From assembly GCA_002869015.1 (NCBI GenBank), contig PKTT01000036.1, forward strand, positions 1 through 50,000: a stretch of 50,000 nucleotides of DNA, given 5' to 3'. The translations under genes and the position numbers were made by a program. Positions 33,217-42,403 of this stretch are shown piece by piece (the first letter of the stretch is position 1; each line of letters begins with the position of its first letter). The DNA is from Deltaproteobacteria bacterium (GTDB lineage Bacteria; Desulfobacterota; Deferrisomatia; Deferrisomatales; BM512). The notes beneath the pieces were generated by a model. It did not search any database. It was given only the letters and a program-made list of their open reading frames with translations, and was not told where the DNA came from.

Positions 33217-33240
33217 GAGGCCACGCAAAAGCGTGGCCTC
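33217..33240 (+). repeat. Perfect 10-bp stem-loop upstream of the DUF188 gene
   Basis: GAGGCCACGC-AAAA-GCGTGGCCTC. There is no T run on either side, so it is not a standard terminator. A TATAAT at 33210-33215 overlaps its left edge, so it would lie at the 5' end of the DUF188 mRNA or the 3' end of the previous one. Confidence 0.6.
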
Positions 33241-33259
33241 ATCTACTTTGGGAGACGAT

Positions 33260-33709
33260 ATGCTTGATATATACATAGACGCAGATGGCTGCCCCGTGAA
33301 GGATGAGGTATACCGAGTCGCAGAGCGCTATGGGCTTAAAACCTATGTCGTAGCCAACAAGAGGATGCGCGTACCCTTCACTGAGCTGGTCGAGCTGAAG
33401 GTTGTCTCGGATCGCTTCGACGCTGCCGATGACTGGATTTATGAAAACGTAAAGCCCGGCGACATAGTGATTACGGCAGACCTGCCCCTTACCGACCGCT
33501 GCCTTAACGCCGGCGCCTTCACCCTCAACCACAAAGGAGTTGAGCACACCGCGGAGACTATTGGTTCCGCCCTCGCAACCCGCGAACTGCTTGACCAGCT
33601 AAGACAGATGGGTGAAATGACCGGCGGCCCGCCGCCTATGAACAAACGCGACAAATCGACCTTCCTCTCCGCGCTTGACCAACTAATCCAGGATATAAAA
33701 AACGCATAA
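33260..33709 (+). CDS. DUF188 (YaiI/YqxD) family protein
   Basis: A 149-aa member of the UPF0178/DUF188 family: [20 protein letters not shown], the acidic pattern of a PIN-like nuclease fold, [27 protein letters not shown] and [14 protein letters not shown] near the C-terminus. It starts at ATG 33260 with GGGAG upstream; the frame extends to a GTG at 33233 within a hairpin, which is unlikely. Family members are conserved but have no firmly known function; the Asp-rich motifs suggest metal-dependent RNA or DNA hydrolysis. It stands alone. Confidence 0.9.
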   Translation: MLDIYIDADGCPVKDEVYRVAERYGLKTYVVANKRMRVPFTELVELKVVSDRFDAADDWIYENVKPGDIVITADLPLTDRCLNAGAFTLNHKGVEHTAETIGSALATRELLDQLRQMGEMTGGPPPMNKRDKSTFLSALDQLIQDIKNA

Positions 33710-33887
33710 TTTTATTATTTTTTAATTAATTGTAATTACTAAGCATTTCCATCTCCTATCGGGCAACCTCTCCTAGTGTCCCGCTTTTACCTTAATCCTA
33801 TCCTTTCAATAGTTTATGGTGCATCTCTTTCACCTGCGAGGCTAAGCCTTGCGGGCATCGCAATCTCCGACAAGAAAGAGAGTAGCC

Positions 33888-34814
33888 ATGCAAATCAACA
33901 GCGCCTGCAAAGCCTTCATCACCCACTGTCAGGTAGATAAAAACCTCTCCAGACATACACTTAGAGCCTACCGTGCCGACCTCGACGATTTCATAAGCTT
34001 TATGGGCTCAACGGCAAAGATTACAGAGTGCGACAAGGAGCGCTTCCGTGAATACCTGCTCTACCTATCGAATCAGCGAGGTCTAAAGGAGACTAGCAGC
34101 AAGCGCCGGTTTGCCTGCCTCAAGGCTGTATTCTCCTGGCTGGAGGAGGAGGAGCTATTAAATGAAAACCCCTTTCACAAATATAAAGTGCGTATAAAGC
34201 TGCCCGCCAGGCTACCCAGAGCGCTAACCCTCACCGAAGCAAAAAAGCTCCTCGGCTATGCAAAACGCGCTGCTGATAGCGGCGGAGAAAAGCTGACCCA
34301 GGAGCTATCGACCCAAGTCGCTATAGAGATCATGCTGGCTACCGGGATTAGAGTCGGTGAGCTTGTGTCGATACGCTTGGAGAACATAGATATTGAGAGC
34401 GGCGCTTTGACCATAATGGGTAAGGGCCATCGTGAGCGTAAAGTCTACATTGTAAACGATGGGGCCATATCGACTCTCGAGAGCTATCTAAAGAAAAGGA
34501 ATAGAATCACCTCTTTCGAACAAACGCTTCTTTTGAACTCACAGGGCAACCCCGTAACAACAGACCAGATCAGAAAATGGGTAAGGGATGCCGCCGAAAG
34601 CGCTGGAATTAAGCGAAGAATAACACCCCACATGCTTCGCAACCCTGCTGCAACTTTTCTCCTCGAAGCCGGCCTCGACATACGCTACGTCCAAAAACTA
34701 CTCGGCCACCGTTCAATTTCCACCACCCAGATATACACACACGTCACCGACACGGGCCTTAAAGACGCACTTATAACAGCGGCTCTCAACAGGGAGAAAA
34801 TGATTGATAATTAA
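33888..34814 (+). CDS. Tyrosine recombinase (XerC/XerD-like)
   Basis: A 308-aa site-specific recombinase. The N-terminal SAM-like core-binding domain (about 5-95; FITHCQVDKNLSRHTLRAYRAD as two helices) is followed by the catalytic domain with all key residues. Arg lies in ATGIRVGEL, Lys in MGKGHRERKV, His-x-x-Arg in TPHMLRNPA, His in LLGHRSISTTQIY and the nucleophilic Tyr in QIYTHV. The usual His after HxxR is Asn here (HMLRNP). ATG 33888 is preferred over a TTG 13 codons upstream. Size and motifs fit chromosomal Xer, but without dif-like sites or phage genes in view, a lone integrase is possible. Confidence 0.9.
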   Translation: MQINSACKAFITHCQVDKNLSRHTLRAYRADLDDFISFMGSTAKITECDKERFREYLLYLSNQRGLKETSSKRRFACLKAVFSWLEEEELLNENPFHKYKVRIKLPARLPRALTLTEAKKLLGYAKRAADSGGEKLTQELSTQVAIEIMLATGIRVGELVSIRLENIDIESGALTIMGKGHRERKVYIVNDGAISTLESYLKKRNRITSFEQTLLLNSQGNPVTTDQIRKWVRDAAESAGIKRRITPHMLRNPAATFLLEAGLDIRYVQKLLGHRSISTTQIYTHVTDTGLKDALITAALNREKMIDN

Positions 34815-34817
34815 GAG

Positions 34818-35762
34818 TTATTCCCCGGAATGTGGTTCGGATAGGGCGACGCGGATGTTGGCTGGGGAGCCTTCGAGACCTGAGCGGTCTTTTTGGAGGA
34901 TTATTATTGCGGCAATGGTTATCGCACCGCCTAGCAGCTGGACAGAGCTCATTTTCTCGCCAAGGAGGAGCCATGCGAAGACTCCGGCGAAGAGCGGCTC
35001 TGTTGTGCCTATTATGGAGGCGCGTGAGGCACGAATGTGGTTTATGCCAGCGATAAAGAGCGTGAAGGGCACCGCAGTCCCCATTATGCCGATGTAGATA
35101 AATAGCAGCCATTGCTCTTGGTTGTAGGCGCTTGGAGCCAGCGCGCCTTCCAGCCTCGCGAAGTTTAGAAATACTGCGCTGCCGAAGAAGGCATAAAAGC
35201 TGGTTGTCCAGGGTGTGTACTTAGCCATCATCCGTTCGGAGACAAGTGAGTACCCAGCAAAGCAGAAAGCGCTGAGGAGCCCCGCCGATACCCCCACAGA
35301 ATCGATATTTGAGAGCGACAGCTCTCCCCCGCCGACCACGAACCAGCAACCTGCTAGGGCGAGGGTAATCGCCAAGGATTTTTTAAGGGTGAGCTTGTCG
35401 CTAAGCCATATCAATCCGACTATGGCGACTATTGCCGGGGCGAGATATTGGATGAGTATCGCGGCGGCCACCTGTATCCGCGATATCGCCATGAAGTAGC
35501 TCCACTGAGTAAGCCCAAGTACAAGGCCGAGCATCACCGCCAGCAGCAAATCTTTTTTTCTTACGGTGACAAGCGAGGGGTCCCTCAGTAGCAGCACGCC
35601 TCCCATCAGCACAGTTGAGATCAGCGCACGGGCCTGCACCAGGGCCAGTGGAGTGACTCCAGAGGCGAAGAGATATTTCCCGCCCACACCGGAGGTAGCC
35701 CAAAGGAGGGCTGCCAAAAGCACAAAGATAGTTCCCTTAAATTTTCCGTCGTATCCCGCCAT
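34818..35762 (-). CDS. EamA/DMT-superfamily transporter
   Basis: A 314-aa inner-membrane protein with ten predicted helices in two EamA repeats (residues about 10-145 and 155-290). Repeat 1 starts IFVLLAALLWATSGVGGKYLF and repeat 2 AGLLSAFCFAGYSLVSERMM; the latter ends ASIIGTTEPLFAGVFAWLLLGEK, the classic EamA signature. These are drug/metabolite exporters, often for amino acids. The substrate is not predictable. It is convergent with the recombinase (3 bp between stops) and monocistronic. GAAAGG lies before the ATG. Confidence 0.93.
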   Translation of the reverse strand: MAGYDGKFKGTIFVLLAALLWATSGVGGKYLFASGVTPLALVQARALISTVLMGGVLLLRDPSLVTVRKKDLLLAVMLGLVLGLTQWSYFMAISRIQVAAAILIQYLAPAIVAIVGLIWLSDKLTLKKSLAITLALAGCWFVVGGGELSLSNIDSVGVSAGLLSAFCFAGYSLVSERMMAKYTPWTTSFYAFFGSAVFLNFARLEGALAPSAYNQEQWLLFIYIGIMGTAVPFTLFIAGINHIRASRASIIGTTEPLFAGVFAWLLLGEKMSSVQLLGGAITIAAIIILQKDRSGLEGSPANIRVALSEPHSGE

Positions 35763-35925
35763 AAAGAGCCTTTCAGGTGTTGGGGGATACCTCTATAGCC
35801 CCCATCTCATTCATTGGCAATACAAATCCCCCCGAAGGCTAAACTTTCCAGTGGTTTATGCTAACATAGAGAGCTACAGAGATTTTCCATGTTAGTTGGT
35901 AGCATAAAGCCGAGGAGGGGCAGAG

Positions 35926-36840
35926 ATGAAATTTTCAAAAATTATCATAGCTATGACGGCACTTTTAACAATGGCATACACTTCAGCCGGGGCCGAAGGT
36001 GTGGTAGTGGCTTCAAAGATTGACACCGAAGGGGCCCTCCTTGGCAACATGATAATTGTTGCGCTTGAGGCCTCGGGCATTCCCGTTGAGGACAAAACGG
36101 AGCTGGGACCGACACCGATGGTTCGTAAGGCCATATCATCCGGCGCAATTGACATCTACCCGGATTATACGGGCAACGGCGCATTTTTCTTCTCCCTTGC
36201 CGAAGACCCGCTATGGAAGGATGCGGGGAAAGGCTACGAGAAGGTCAGGGCGCTGGACCTTGAAAAGAATAATGTGGTCTGGTTAAAGCCCGCCCCCGCC
36301 GATAACACTTGGGCTATAGCGGCGCGTGGCGACGTTGCAAAGGCAAACAATATAGTCACCCTTGAGGACTTTGCCCGTTACGTGAACTCCGGCGGAGAGG
36401 TCAAGGTCGCGGGGTCTGAAGAGTTCGTCAACAGCCCTGCGGCGCTGCCGTCATTTCAAAAAGCCTACGGCTTCACACTTACAAAAGAGCAGCTTCTGAC
36501 ACTCTCCGGGGGCAACACGGCGCAGACGGAAAAAGCCGCGGCGCAGGGCACCAACGGCGTCAATTTTGCTATGGCCTATGGAACTGATGGTCAGCTCGCC
36601 GCCCTTGGGCTGGTCGTTTTGGAGGACACTAAGGGCGTACAGCCGGTCTACGCGCCATCCGCGCTGGTCAGGAAGCCTATCCTCGATGCTAACCCGGAGA
36701 TAAGAGATATCCTTGAGCCGATCTTCGCCACCCTCGACAGGGTGACCCTACAGACACTCAATGCGAAGATCCAGGTGGAGGGGAGAGACGCCCGTAAAGT
36801 CGCAGCGCAATACCTCAAAGATAAAGGGCTTATAAAATAG
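35926..36840 (+). CDS. osmF: Osmoprotectant ABC transporter, substrate-binding protein (OsmF/YehZ-like)
   Basis: A 304-aa periplasmic protein of the OpuAC/glycine-betaine class with a signal peptide (1-23, TSAGA). The mature part has VVVASKIDTEGALLGNMI, SSGAIDIYPDYTGNGA, ADNTWAIAARGDVA and DTKGVQPVYAPSALVR, all typical of YehZ/OsmF and OpuCC. It binds a betaine- or choline-like solute and delivers it to the permeases encoded downstream. It is the first of four genes in order binding protein - long permease - ATPase - short permease, the YehZYXW order. GAGGGGCAGAG precedes the ATG. Confidence 0.93.
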   Translation: MKFSKIIIAMTALLTMAYTSAGAEGVVVASKIDTEGALLGNMIIVALEASGIPVEDKTELGPTPMVRKAISSGAIDIYPDYTGNGAFFFSLAEDPLWKDAGKGYEKVRALDLEKNNVVWLKPAPADNTWAIAARGDVAKANNIVTLEDFARYVNSGGEVKVAGSEEFVNSPAALPSFQKAYGFTLTKEQLLTLSGGNTAQTEKAAAQGTNGVNFAMAYGTDGQLAALGLVVLEDTKGVQPVYAPSALVRKPILDANPEIRDILEPIFATLDRVTLQTLNAKIQVEGRDARKVAAQYLKDKGLIK

Positions 36841-36860
36841 CGTCGGCGAGGAATATAGAG

Positions 36861-38024
36861 GTGGGAAGTCCCACCCTCATGAAGGTCTCCATTATTGCAG
36901 CGCTTGGATCGGTGCTGTCGCTGACATTGGCGAATTTCGTCACATTCCACCCAAACCGGATTGTGGCGGGCAAGCCCTTCTCCATCTTTGAGAGCGCAGG
37001 TTTTGCCGGGGCGATACCCCTAATCCTGATGCTGGCAACAATACTTTACGCCGCTTTAAGTAAAAGCCGCGGCAAGTGGCGTTGGTATGTGCTTGGGGCG
37101 CTTCCCTCCATCGCAACGGCCCTCCTCTTTTTCACAGCCGGGCAAGCGGCTACCCGGCTCTCCCTTGAAGCTTCACCCATAGTAAGGGTCTCCCTTGGAG
37201 GGGGGTTTTGGATACCCCTCCTCTTGCTCCCAGTAATCCTCATCGATGCGATTCAAAATATGGGGGATTGGAAGCTACCCTCAGCGGCGGGGCTGCTCTC
37301 GGCTATATTCGTTGCTATTCTCTTCGCATCGGGCTTCATGGATGACCTCTCTCTTATGAAGGAGTACGCCAACAGAGCCGACCGATTCATAGCCGAGCTC
37401 ATCACTCACCTTGCCTTATCTTCCACTGCGGTAACCCTCGCGGTCCTTATAGGGGCGCCGCTGGGGCTGCTTGCCCAAAGAAGGGAGCGCCTCAGCGGGC
37501 CCACCTTCTTCACCCTTAATGTACTGCAAACGATCCCGAGCCTAGCGCTTTTCTCCATCTTGATTCCGCTAATAGCGGCGCTGACAGTGCTCTTCCCTGC
37601 CCTTAAAAATGCGGGTATAGGCGCAATCGGATCAACCCCGGCCCTTATTGCGCTGACTATCTATTCAATACTGCCGGTAGCAAGAAACACCTACACAGGG
37701 TTACGCGCAGTTGATTCAGCGATGGTGGAAGCGGCGAGAGGGATGGGAATGACCCCAGGGCAGCGCCTTATCAAGGTTGAGCTTCCCATAGCTTCTCCCA
37801 TAATCCTAGGCGGAGTACGCATAGCGCTGGTGCAAGCTGTCGGGCTGACCGCGGTTGCCGCGCTGATTGGCGCGGGCGGGCTGGGTACATTCATATTCCT
37901 CGGCATAGGACAATCCGCGGATGACCTGATACTCCTTGGCGCGTTGCCGACAGTGCTGGTCGCCTTGGCGGCGGATGGCGCGATGCAGGGGCTAATTAAA
38001 ATCGTCAAACCCAAGGGAATATAG
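36861..38024 (+). CDS. yehY: Osmoprotectant ABC transporter, long permease (YehY-like)
   Basis: A 387-aa permease with an extra N-terminal half: about five helices (to 180) precede the standard BPD transport domain (about 185-380). The EAA-loop motif is AARGMGMTPGQRLIKVELPIA. The same extended form is seen in E. coli YehY (about 385 aa). The start is GTG at 36861 with AGGA upstream, or ATG at 36879; the GTG begins a small hairpin (GTGGGA-AG-TCCCAC, 36861-36874). The gene abuts the ATPase gene without a gap (TAGATG). Confidence 0.92.
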   Translation: MGSPTLMKVSIIAALGSVLSLTLANFVTFHPNRIVAGKPFSIFESAGFAGAIPLILMLATILYAALSKSRGKWRWYVLGALPSIATALLFFTAGQAATRLSLEASPIVRVSLGGGFWIPLLLLPVILIDAIQNMGDWKLPSAAGLLSAIFVAILFASGFMDDLSLMKEYANRADRFIAELITHLALSSTAVTLAVLIGAPLGLLAQRRERLSGPTFFTLNVLQTIPSLALFSILIPLIAALTVLFPALKNAGIGAIGSTPALIALTIYSILPVARNTYTGLRAVDSAMVEAARGMGMTPGQRLIKVELPIASPIILGGVRIALVQAVGLTAVAALIGAGGLGTFIFLGIGQSADDLILLGALPTVLVALAADGAMQGLIKIVKPKGI

Positions 38025-39104
38025 ATGATATCACTCACAGGAGTGACAAAGCGGTATGGGAACACCCTCGCGGTCAACAACCTTGACCTCTCCATAGAAA
38101 GCGGTGAGTTCATAGTTATTATCGGCCCCTCAGGGTGCGGAAAATCGACCACGCTGAGGATGGTCAACCGCCTAATCGAGGCGACCTCGGGAAAGATTGA
38201 GATCGATGGAGAGGATATTTCCAGCTACAGGCCCGAGGAGCTTAGGAGGCGCATAGGTTACGCAATTCAATCGGTCGGGCTATTCCCCCACATGACGGTA
38301 GAAAAGAACATCGGGGTAGTCCCGGCGCTCTTAAAGTGGGATGAAGCGCGGATCAAGCGCCGCGTTGAAGAGCTGCTGGAGCTCTTATCGCTCGACCCAT
38401 CGATCTACAGTGATAAATACCCCGCTCAATTATCAGGTGGTGAGGCGCAGCGAGTCGGAGTGGCGAGGGCGCTGGCGGCGGACCCCTCAATTCTCCTGAT
38501 GGACGAACCCTTTGGCGCGCTAGACCCCATAACGCGGGAGTCGCTGCAACGTGAGTTCCTGAGAGTTCAAAGAGAGCTTAAAAAGACCATAATCTTCGTC
38601 ACCCACGACATCGACGAAGCGATGGCGATGGGGTCAAAGATAGCGATAATGCGCGATGGCGGGCTCATCCAGTTTGCTGCCCCCGAAGATATACTGGAGA
38701 ACCCCGCCGACCGCTTTGTCAGGGAGTTCATCGGCGCGGATAGCGCATTAAAGCGCCTGGCCCTCCTCAAAGTCGGCCCCCTCGCAGTGGCGGCAAGAAC
38801 AATAAAGGAGAGCGAAGGTCTTGTCGCTGCCAGAGATAAATCAACTCCCGGCGGGACCCTTTGGGTCACCGGCGAAAGCGGCATAGTCAAGGGCTGGGTT
38901 AGCCCAAAGAGCCTCACCAAAGCCGAGAAGCTCTCCGACGCAATAACCTCATGCGACCCTCGCGCCGCAGGCATAGAGAAGGATGACAACCTCCGCGACG
39001 CACTCTCTACAATGGTAAAGTATGGCTTCAAGACTGCCCCGGTGGTTGACAAGGGCGGAGTTCTCATAGGAGAGCTCTCCCTCTCCGCGATTTTGGAGGC
39101 ATAA
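38025..39104 (+). CDS. yehX: Osmoprotectant ABC transporter, ATPase with CBS domain (YehX/OsmV-like)
   Basis: A 359-aa ABC ATPase. Walker A GPSGCGKST, Q-loop YAIQSVGLFPHMT, signature LSGGEAQRVGVARAL, Walker B ILLMDEPFGALD and H-loop FVTHDIDEA are all intact. After about residue 245 there is a tandem CBS-like region ending ALSTMVKYGFKTAPVVDKGG. In OpuA/OpuC-type systems such CBS domains sense ionic strength or c-di-AMP and gate transport; that function is inferred here. It shares the operon with both permeases and energises uptake. Confidence 0.95.
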   Translation: MISLTGVTKRYGNTLAVNNLDLSIESGEFIVIIGPSGCGKSTTLRMVNRLIEATSGKIEIDGEDISSYRPEELRRRIGYAIQSVGLFPHMTVEKNIGVVPALLKWDEARIKRRVEELLELLSLDPSIYSDKYPAQLSGGEAQRVGVARALAADPSILLMDEPFGALDPITRESLQREFLRVQRELKKTIIFVTHDIDEAMAMGSKIAIMRDGGLIQFAAPEDILENPADRFVREFIGADSALKRLALLKVGPLAVAARTIKESEGLVAARDKSTPGGTLWVTGESGIVKGWVSPKSLTKAEKLSDAITSCDPRAAGIEKDDNLRDALSTMVKYGFKTAPVVDKGGVLIGELSLSAILEA

Positions 39105-39107
39105 CCG

Positions 39108-39857
39108 ATGGCGAACTCCCATGGCTCGCGGAGCAAGGCGCTGATAGCGCTCGCCCTCCTTATTCCACTCTTCGCCGCTATAACCCTCTTCGACTCCATT
39201 TGGGAGCACGCATTCGGGGCGTTATTCCCTCAGCTGGAGAAACTTGTCTACCCGCTGGCCTCCTTCCCATTACTTGTGGGCGAGCACCTTCTCCTGGTCG
39301 GCTTCTCAAGCGGGGCCGCCATAGTGATAGGTATCTCCTTGGGTATCGCGGTGACAAGAGCGTGGGGGCGCGACCTGCTCCCCGCTGTTAACGCGATAGC
39401 TTCCATGGGGCAGACCTTCCCCCCGGTAGCGGTGCTTGCCCTTGCCGTTCCGGTAGTCGGCTTCGGCTTTGCCCCCACCTTTATAGCGCTATTCCTCTAT
39501 GGGCTTCTCCCGGTTCTCGCAAACACCATATCCGGCCTCAACAACCTTGACAGAGGGGTACTAGAAGCGGCACGTGGAATGGGGATGACCCGCACTCAGT
39601 GTCTCATAAAGGTAGAGCTACCCCTGGCGGCGCCGGTTATTCTTGCGGGAGTAAGAATTTCAACAGTGATAAATACAGGCACTGCGGCGCTCGGCGCTAC
39701 CATCGGCGCGGGTGGTTTGGGAAAACCCATAGTGGCCGGGCTGATTGGCGACAACCCGGCTTACATACTGGAGGGAGCTATTTTAGTGGCGCTGCTTGCA
39801 ATCATAATAGACACTATTCTCAGCTTGCTCCCTAGCAGCGAAGCCCAATCCGCATGA
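39108..39857 (+). CDS. yehW: Osmoprotectant ABC transporter, short permease (YehW-like)
   Basis: A 249-aa inner-membrane permease of about six helices with the EAA motif AARGMGMTRTQCLIKVELPLA and GAGGLGKPIVAGL. It pairs with the long permease as a heterodimer. It starts 3 bp after the ATPase stop. A weak 6-bp hairpin CGCTTA/TAAGCG at 39873-39891 follows the gene but lacks a clear T tract, so the operon end is not sharply defined. Confidence 0.93.
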   Translation: MANSHGSRSKALIALALLIPLFAAITLFDSIWEHAFGALFPQLEKLVYPLASFPLLVGEHLLLVGFSSGAAIVIGISLGIAVTRAWGRDLLPAVNAIASMGQTFPPVAVLALAVPVVGFGFAPTFIALFLYGLLPVLANTISGLNNLDRGVLEAARGMGMTRTQCLIKVELPLAAPVILAGVRISTVINTGTAALGATIGAGGLGKPIVAGLIGDNPAYILEGAILVALLAIIIDTILSLLPSSEAQSA

Positions 39858-39984
39858 AATAATTAGAGTGGCCGCTTAGCTTTTTTAAGCGTGTCCCCTT
39901 TATCCTTGAAATTTCTACCTTAAGAGCAATACTTTGGTGGTGTAAAAAAAATAACGAAGAGGCCGTAAACAGACAGGTGGCTAT

Positions 39985-40755
39985 ATGAAAATAAGCGAGA
40001 ATATCAAGGTTGTTAAGGAATCCTTCGTCCTTAAGATAATGATCGACCGCCCGGAGGCGCTTAACGCCCTCACCTCTGATATGTATGACGCCATGAGCGA
40101 AGCCCTGGAGGGTGCCGACGTGGACCCCGAGGTACGCGCAATCCTCATCCACGGCAATGAGAGCTGCTTCACAAGTGGCAACGATCTGCTCGACTTCAAA
40201 GAGCGGCCTGAGGATGCGGCGAAGTCCGCCTTCTGCTTCATGGTAACTGTAAGCCAGCTGACGAAGCCGATAGTCGCGGCCGTCACAGGCCCGGCAGTGG
40301 GGATTGGCACCACGATCCTTCTCCACCACGACTTGGTTGTAGCTGGGGAATCCACAAGCTTCATGCTCCCCTTCGTAAACCTTGGCGTATGCCCGGAGGC
40401 GGGGTCAAGTTATCTCCTGCCGAGGATGCTCGGCCATGTGAAGGCAGCGGAGCTTCTCCTGCTGGGTGAGCCCTTTAACGCCACCGCTGCACGCGAGATG
40501 GGGATAATAAATGAGATCGTCCCCGACAAGGATGTATTCGCCAGGGGAATGGAGCTGGCGCTGAAGCTAGCCTCAAAGCCACCCGCTGCCCTTAGGCTAT
40601 CCAAATCGCTGATTAAAAAGCACTCCGACGGGCGCCTCAACGACATTATAAAAGATGAGGGAGACCTCTTCCTCAGTCTCCTCACAGCGCCGGAGGCGAA
40701 GGAAGCATTCGCAGCCTTCGCCGAAAAGAGAAAACCTGACTTCTCAAAATTCTAA
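39985..40755 (+). CDS. Enoyl-CoA hydratase/isomerase family protein
   Basis: A 256-aa crotonase-fold protein with oxyanion-hole GND in CFTSGNDLLDF and AVTGPAVGIGTTILLHHDL. The loop FVNLGVCPEAGSSYLLPRMLG (21 residues, spanning roughly 130-150) resembles delta3,delta2-enoyl-CoA isomerases, PaaG and ECI2. The first hydratase Glu (GGGLE in classical crotonases) is not present (GIGTTIL). The second acidic position is kept in PEAGSS. An isomerase or divergent hydratase is therefore more likely than a true crotonase. It is monocistronic, unrelated in position to the other CoA operons; the substrate is unknown. Confidence 0.87.
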   Translation: MKISENIKVVKESFVLKIMIDRPEALNALTSDMYDAMSEALEGADVDPEVRAILIHGNESCFTSGNDLLDFKERPEDAAKSAFCFMVTVSQLTKPIVAAVTGPAVGIGTTILLHHDLVVAGESTSFMLPFVNLGVCPEAGSSYLLPRMLGHVKAAELLLLGEPFNATAAREMGIINEIVPDKDVFARGMELALKLASKPPAALRLSKSLIKKHSDGRLNDIIKDEGDLFLSLLTAPEAKEAFAAFAEKRKPDFSKF

Positions 40756-40777
40756 TGATTAACGCATCATGAGTTGG

Positions 40778-41695
40778 CTACGTTTTGTAGTGGAGTATCT
40801 TTAGCCCCCGCTCAGGGTCAGCTTCTGGATAGTCCTCTCCTGAGGAGTATCGCCCTGCGAGGAGTGCCTCGGGTAGCTGGGCGGTGAATTGCTCCTCCAA
40901 AAATGTGGAGGGCAGATGCGGCGCATTTAAGGCAGCGATCACCTCTGCGCCGCCCTCAATCAACTGGGGCAGGCGTGAGAGCAGGCGGGGCCAATCCCGC
41001 TCCGCAGTAAATGAGCGCCCCTGGCTAGTCGGCGGGTCCACGATAACCATGTCGAAGGGCGCCAACTTCCGCAGCTTTGAAAAAGATTTGAAGAGGTCAT
41101 GGCAGAGGAAGGCGGCTCGCCTAAGGTCAAAACCATTTACCATGTGGTTTTCCCTCCCCAAAGATAGCGCGCCACGGCTCATATCGAGGTTGACCACGCT
41201 CTCGGCGCCCCCGGCCAAAGCAGCCACCGAGAATGAGCAAGTGTATGAGAAGAGATTAAGCACCCTCTTTTTATTCGCCCGATTACGCACCAGCGCCCTA
41301 CCCTTTGACATATCGCCGAAGAAACCTATGTTCTGCGCCTCCCCCGGACGTATCAGATAGGATAAGCCGCCCTCAACGGCAAGAGGCTTATCGGGCAGGC
41401 TCCCCTCAATAAGCTCGGCTGGGGAGCCGCCTAGATAGCGGCGTTGAATCATAATCGAACCTACGCGTTCGCCAAGCGCCTCCTTAGCGGCATTTATGAG
41501 GGGAGCGGTCAAAGCCTCCGCCTCCTCACCATAGAGGGTTATGAATAACAGCGGCTCAAACCAGTCCGCGCAGAGCCCCTCCGCTCCGGGGAAGGTGCCG
41601 CCCCGTCCGTGAAACAAGCGTGTCGCCTCCCCGGCAACCCTGCTCGCGCGAGCCAGGAGCTCACCGGCTACTATTTCAGCAACTTCATTTGGCAC
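40778..41695 (-). CDS. Class I SAM-dependent methyltransferase, RlmI/RlmK-like
   Basis: A 305-aa methyltransferase. The AdoMet-binding motif I is VLNLFSYTCSFSVAALAGGA; motif II is VVNLDMSRGALSLGRENHMVNG; the catalytic VDPPTSQ follows FDMVIVDPP. This layout fits the 23S rRNA m5C/m7G methyltransferase group (RlmI, RlmK-N). The PUA domain of RlmI is missing; the N-terminal 110 residues form a different lead domain. Start GTG at 41695 with GAGGG upstream. An rRNA or tRNA base is the expected target, but this is an inference. Confidence 0.83.
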   Translation of the reverse strand: MPNEVAEIVAGELLARASRVAGEATRLFHGRGGTFPGAEGLCADWFEPLLFITLYGEEAEALTAPLINAAKEALGERVGSIMIQRRYLGGSPAELIEGSLPDKPLAVEGGLSYLIRPGEAQNIGFFGDMSKGRALVRNRANKKRVLNLFSYTCSFSVAALAGGAESVVNLDMSRGALSLGRENHMVNGFDLRRAAFLCHDLFKSFSKLRKLAPFDMVIVDPPTSQGRSFTAERDWPRLLSRLPQLIEGGAEVIAALNAPHLPSTFLEEQFTAQLPEALLAGRYSSGEDYPEADPERGLKILHYKT

Positions 41696-41737
41696 TCTTT
41701 ACCCTCGCCTCAACCGCTGGTGGTGTTGCATTATGTA

Positions 41738-42205
41738 ATGAAGTTGGAAGATTATCACAGCTATAGCCAAAACCCACAGCGGAGAGGGGTTCGACAATTG
41801 AGAGATAATGACAGCTTGAAGAGAGGGCAGGAGATATTTTCAAACGTCGGGATGATGAAGAACCTTGGGGCGTCGCTGGATGAGGTAACCGAGGAGAGCG
41901 CCACTGCGTCCTTCATCCCCGGCGAGAACGCTGGTAATTATATGGGCGGCTTACATGGAGGCGCGGTGGCGGCGCTCATTGACACCGTCGCATTTTTCCC
42001 CGCCTGCTGCCTACCCTCGGGGAGGAAGTTGACCACCGAGTCGGCCAACCTACACTTTTTCGCCGCCGCACGTCTTGGAGAGAAGATAACCGCAGTTGCC
42101 AAAGTGCTGAGAAATGGAAAGAGGGTAGTAAAGGTGGAGGTATCTGCGTTTAGGGAGGATGGAAAGAAGATAGCCCACTCCATAGTCACTCTGCTGGATA
42201 TATGA
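41738..42205 (+). CDS. PaaI-type hotdog-fold acyl-CoA thioesterase
   Basis: A hotdog thioesterase domain (YMGGLHGGAVAALIDTVAFF, LTTESANLHFFAAARLGEKI, AKVLRNGKRVVKVEV). The active-site region HGGAVAALID contains the Asn/Asp-Gly layout of the PaaI family. The start is uncertain: ATG 41738 has no good ribosome site, while TTG 41798 follows GGAGAGGGG and gives a typical 135-aa protein; an earlier opening at 41609 would overlap the divergent methyltransferase. It cleaves acyl- or aromatic-CoA thioesters. It lies 9 bp before the interrupted ICMT-like gene, probably one unit. Confidence 0.82.
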   Translation: MKLEDYHSYSQNPQRRGVRQLRDNDSLKRGQEIFSNVGMMKNLGASLDEVTEESATASFIPGENAGNYMGGLHGGAVAALIDTVAFFPACCLPSGRKLTTESANLHFFAAARLGEKITAVAKVLRNGKRVVKVEVSAFREDGKKIAHSIVTLLDI

Positions 42206-42214
42206 GGAGAGCCT

Positions 42215-42367
42215 TTGAACCCTCTAAACTCCTTTGACCCCTTTGGTCTCATGGTGCGCCTCATAGGAGAGCGGTGGAGTTTAAGGGTCGTCCGTTGGAC
42301 GCTGGTTTGCCTTGCCGGGATTTTTTTAGCTATTAGGGCCAGCGAATACGAAAAGTTCATATCCTAG
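42215..42367 (+). pseudogene. 5' part of an ICMT-like gene ended by an in-frame TAG
   Basis: TTG 42215 with AGGAGA 6 nt upstream opens a frame of 50 codons. These encode a soluble start and one membrane helix (WTLVCLAGIFLAI), then hit TAG at 42365-42367. The same frame continues without further stops through another helix (LAETLIFLVMAVAFVV) into the methyltransferase domain. The ribosome site exists only here, so the gene originally began at this point and has been interrupted by the TAG. Confidence 0.6.
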
Positions 42368-42403
42368 CCGCTCTGGCTCGCCGAGACGCTAATCTTCCTC
42401 GTA

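Noticed and set aside
33710-35762. Genomic island or prophage around the tyrosine recombinase
   Set aside because: No tRNA, direct repeats, phage or transfer genes flank it; the neighbours are ordinary chromosomal genes.
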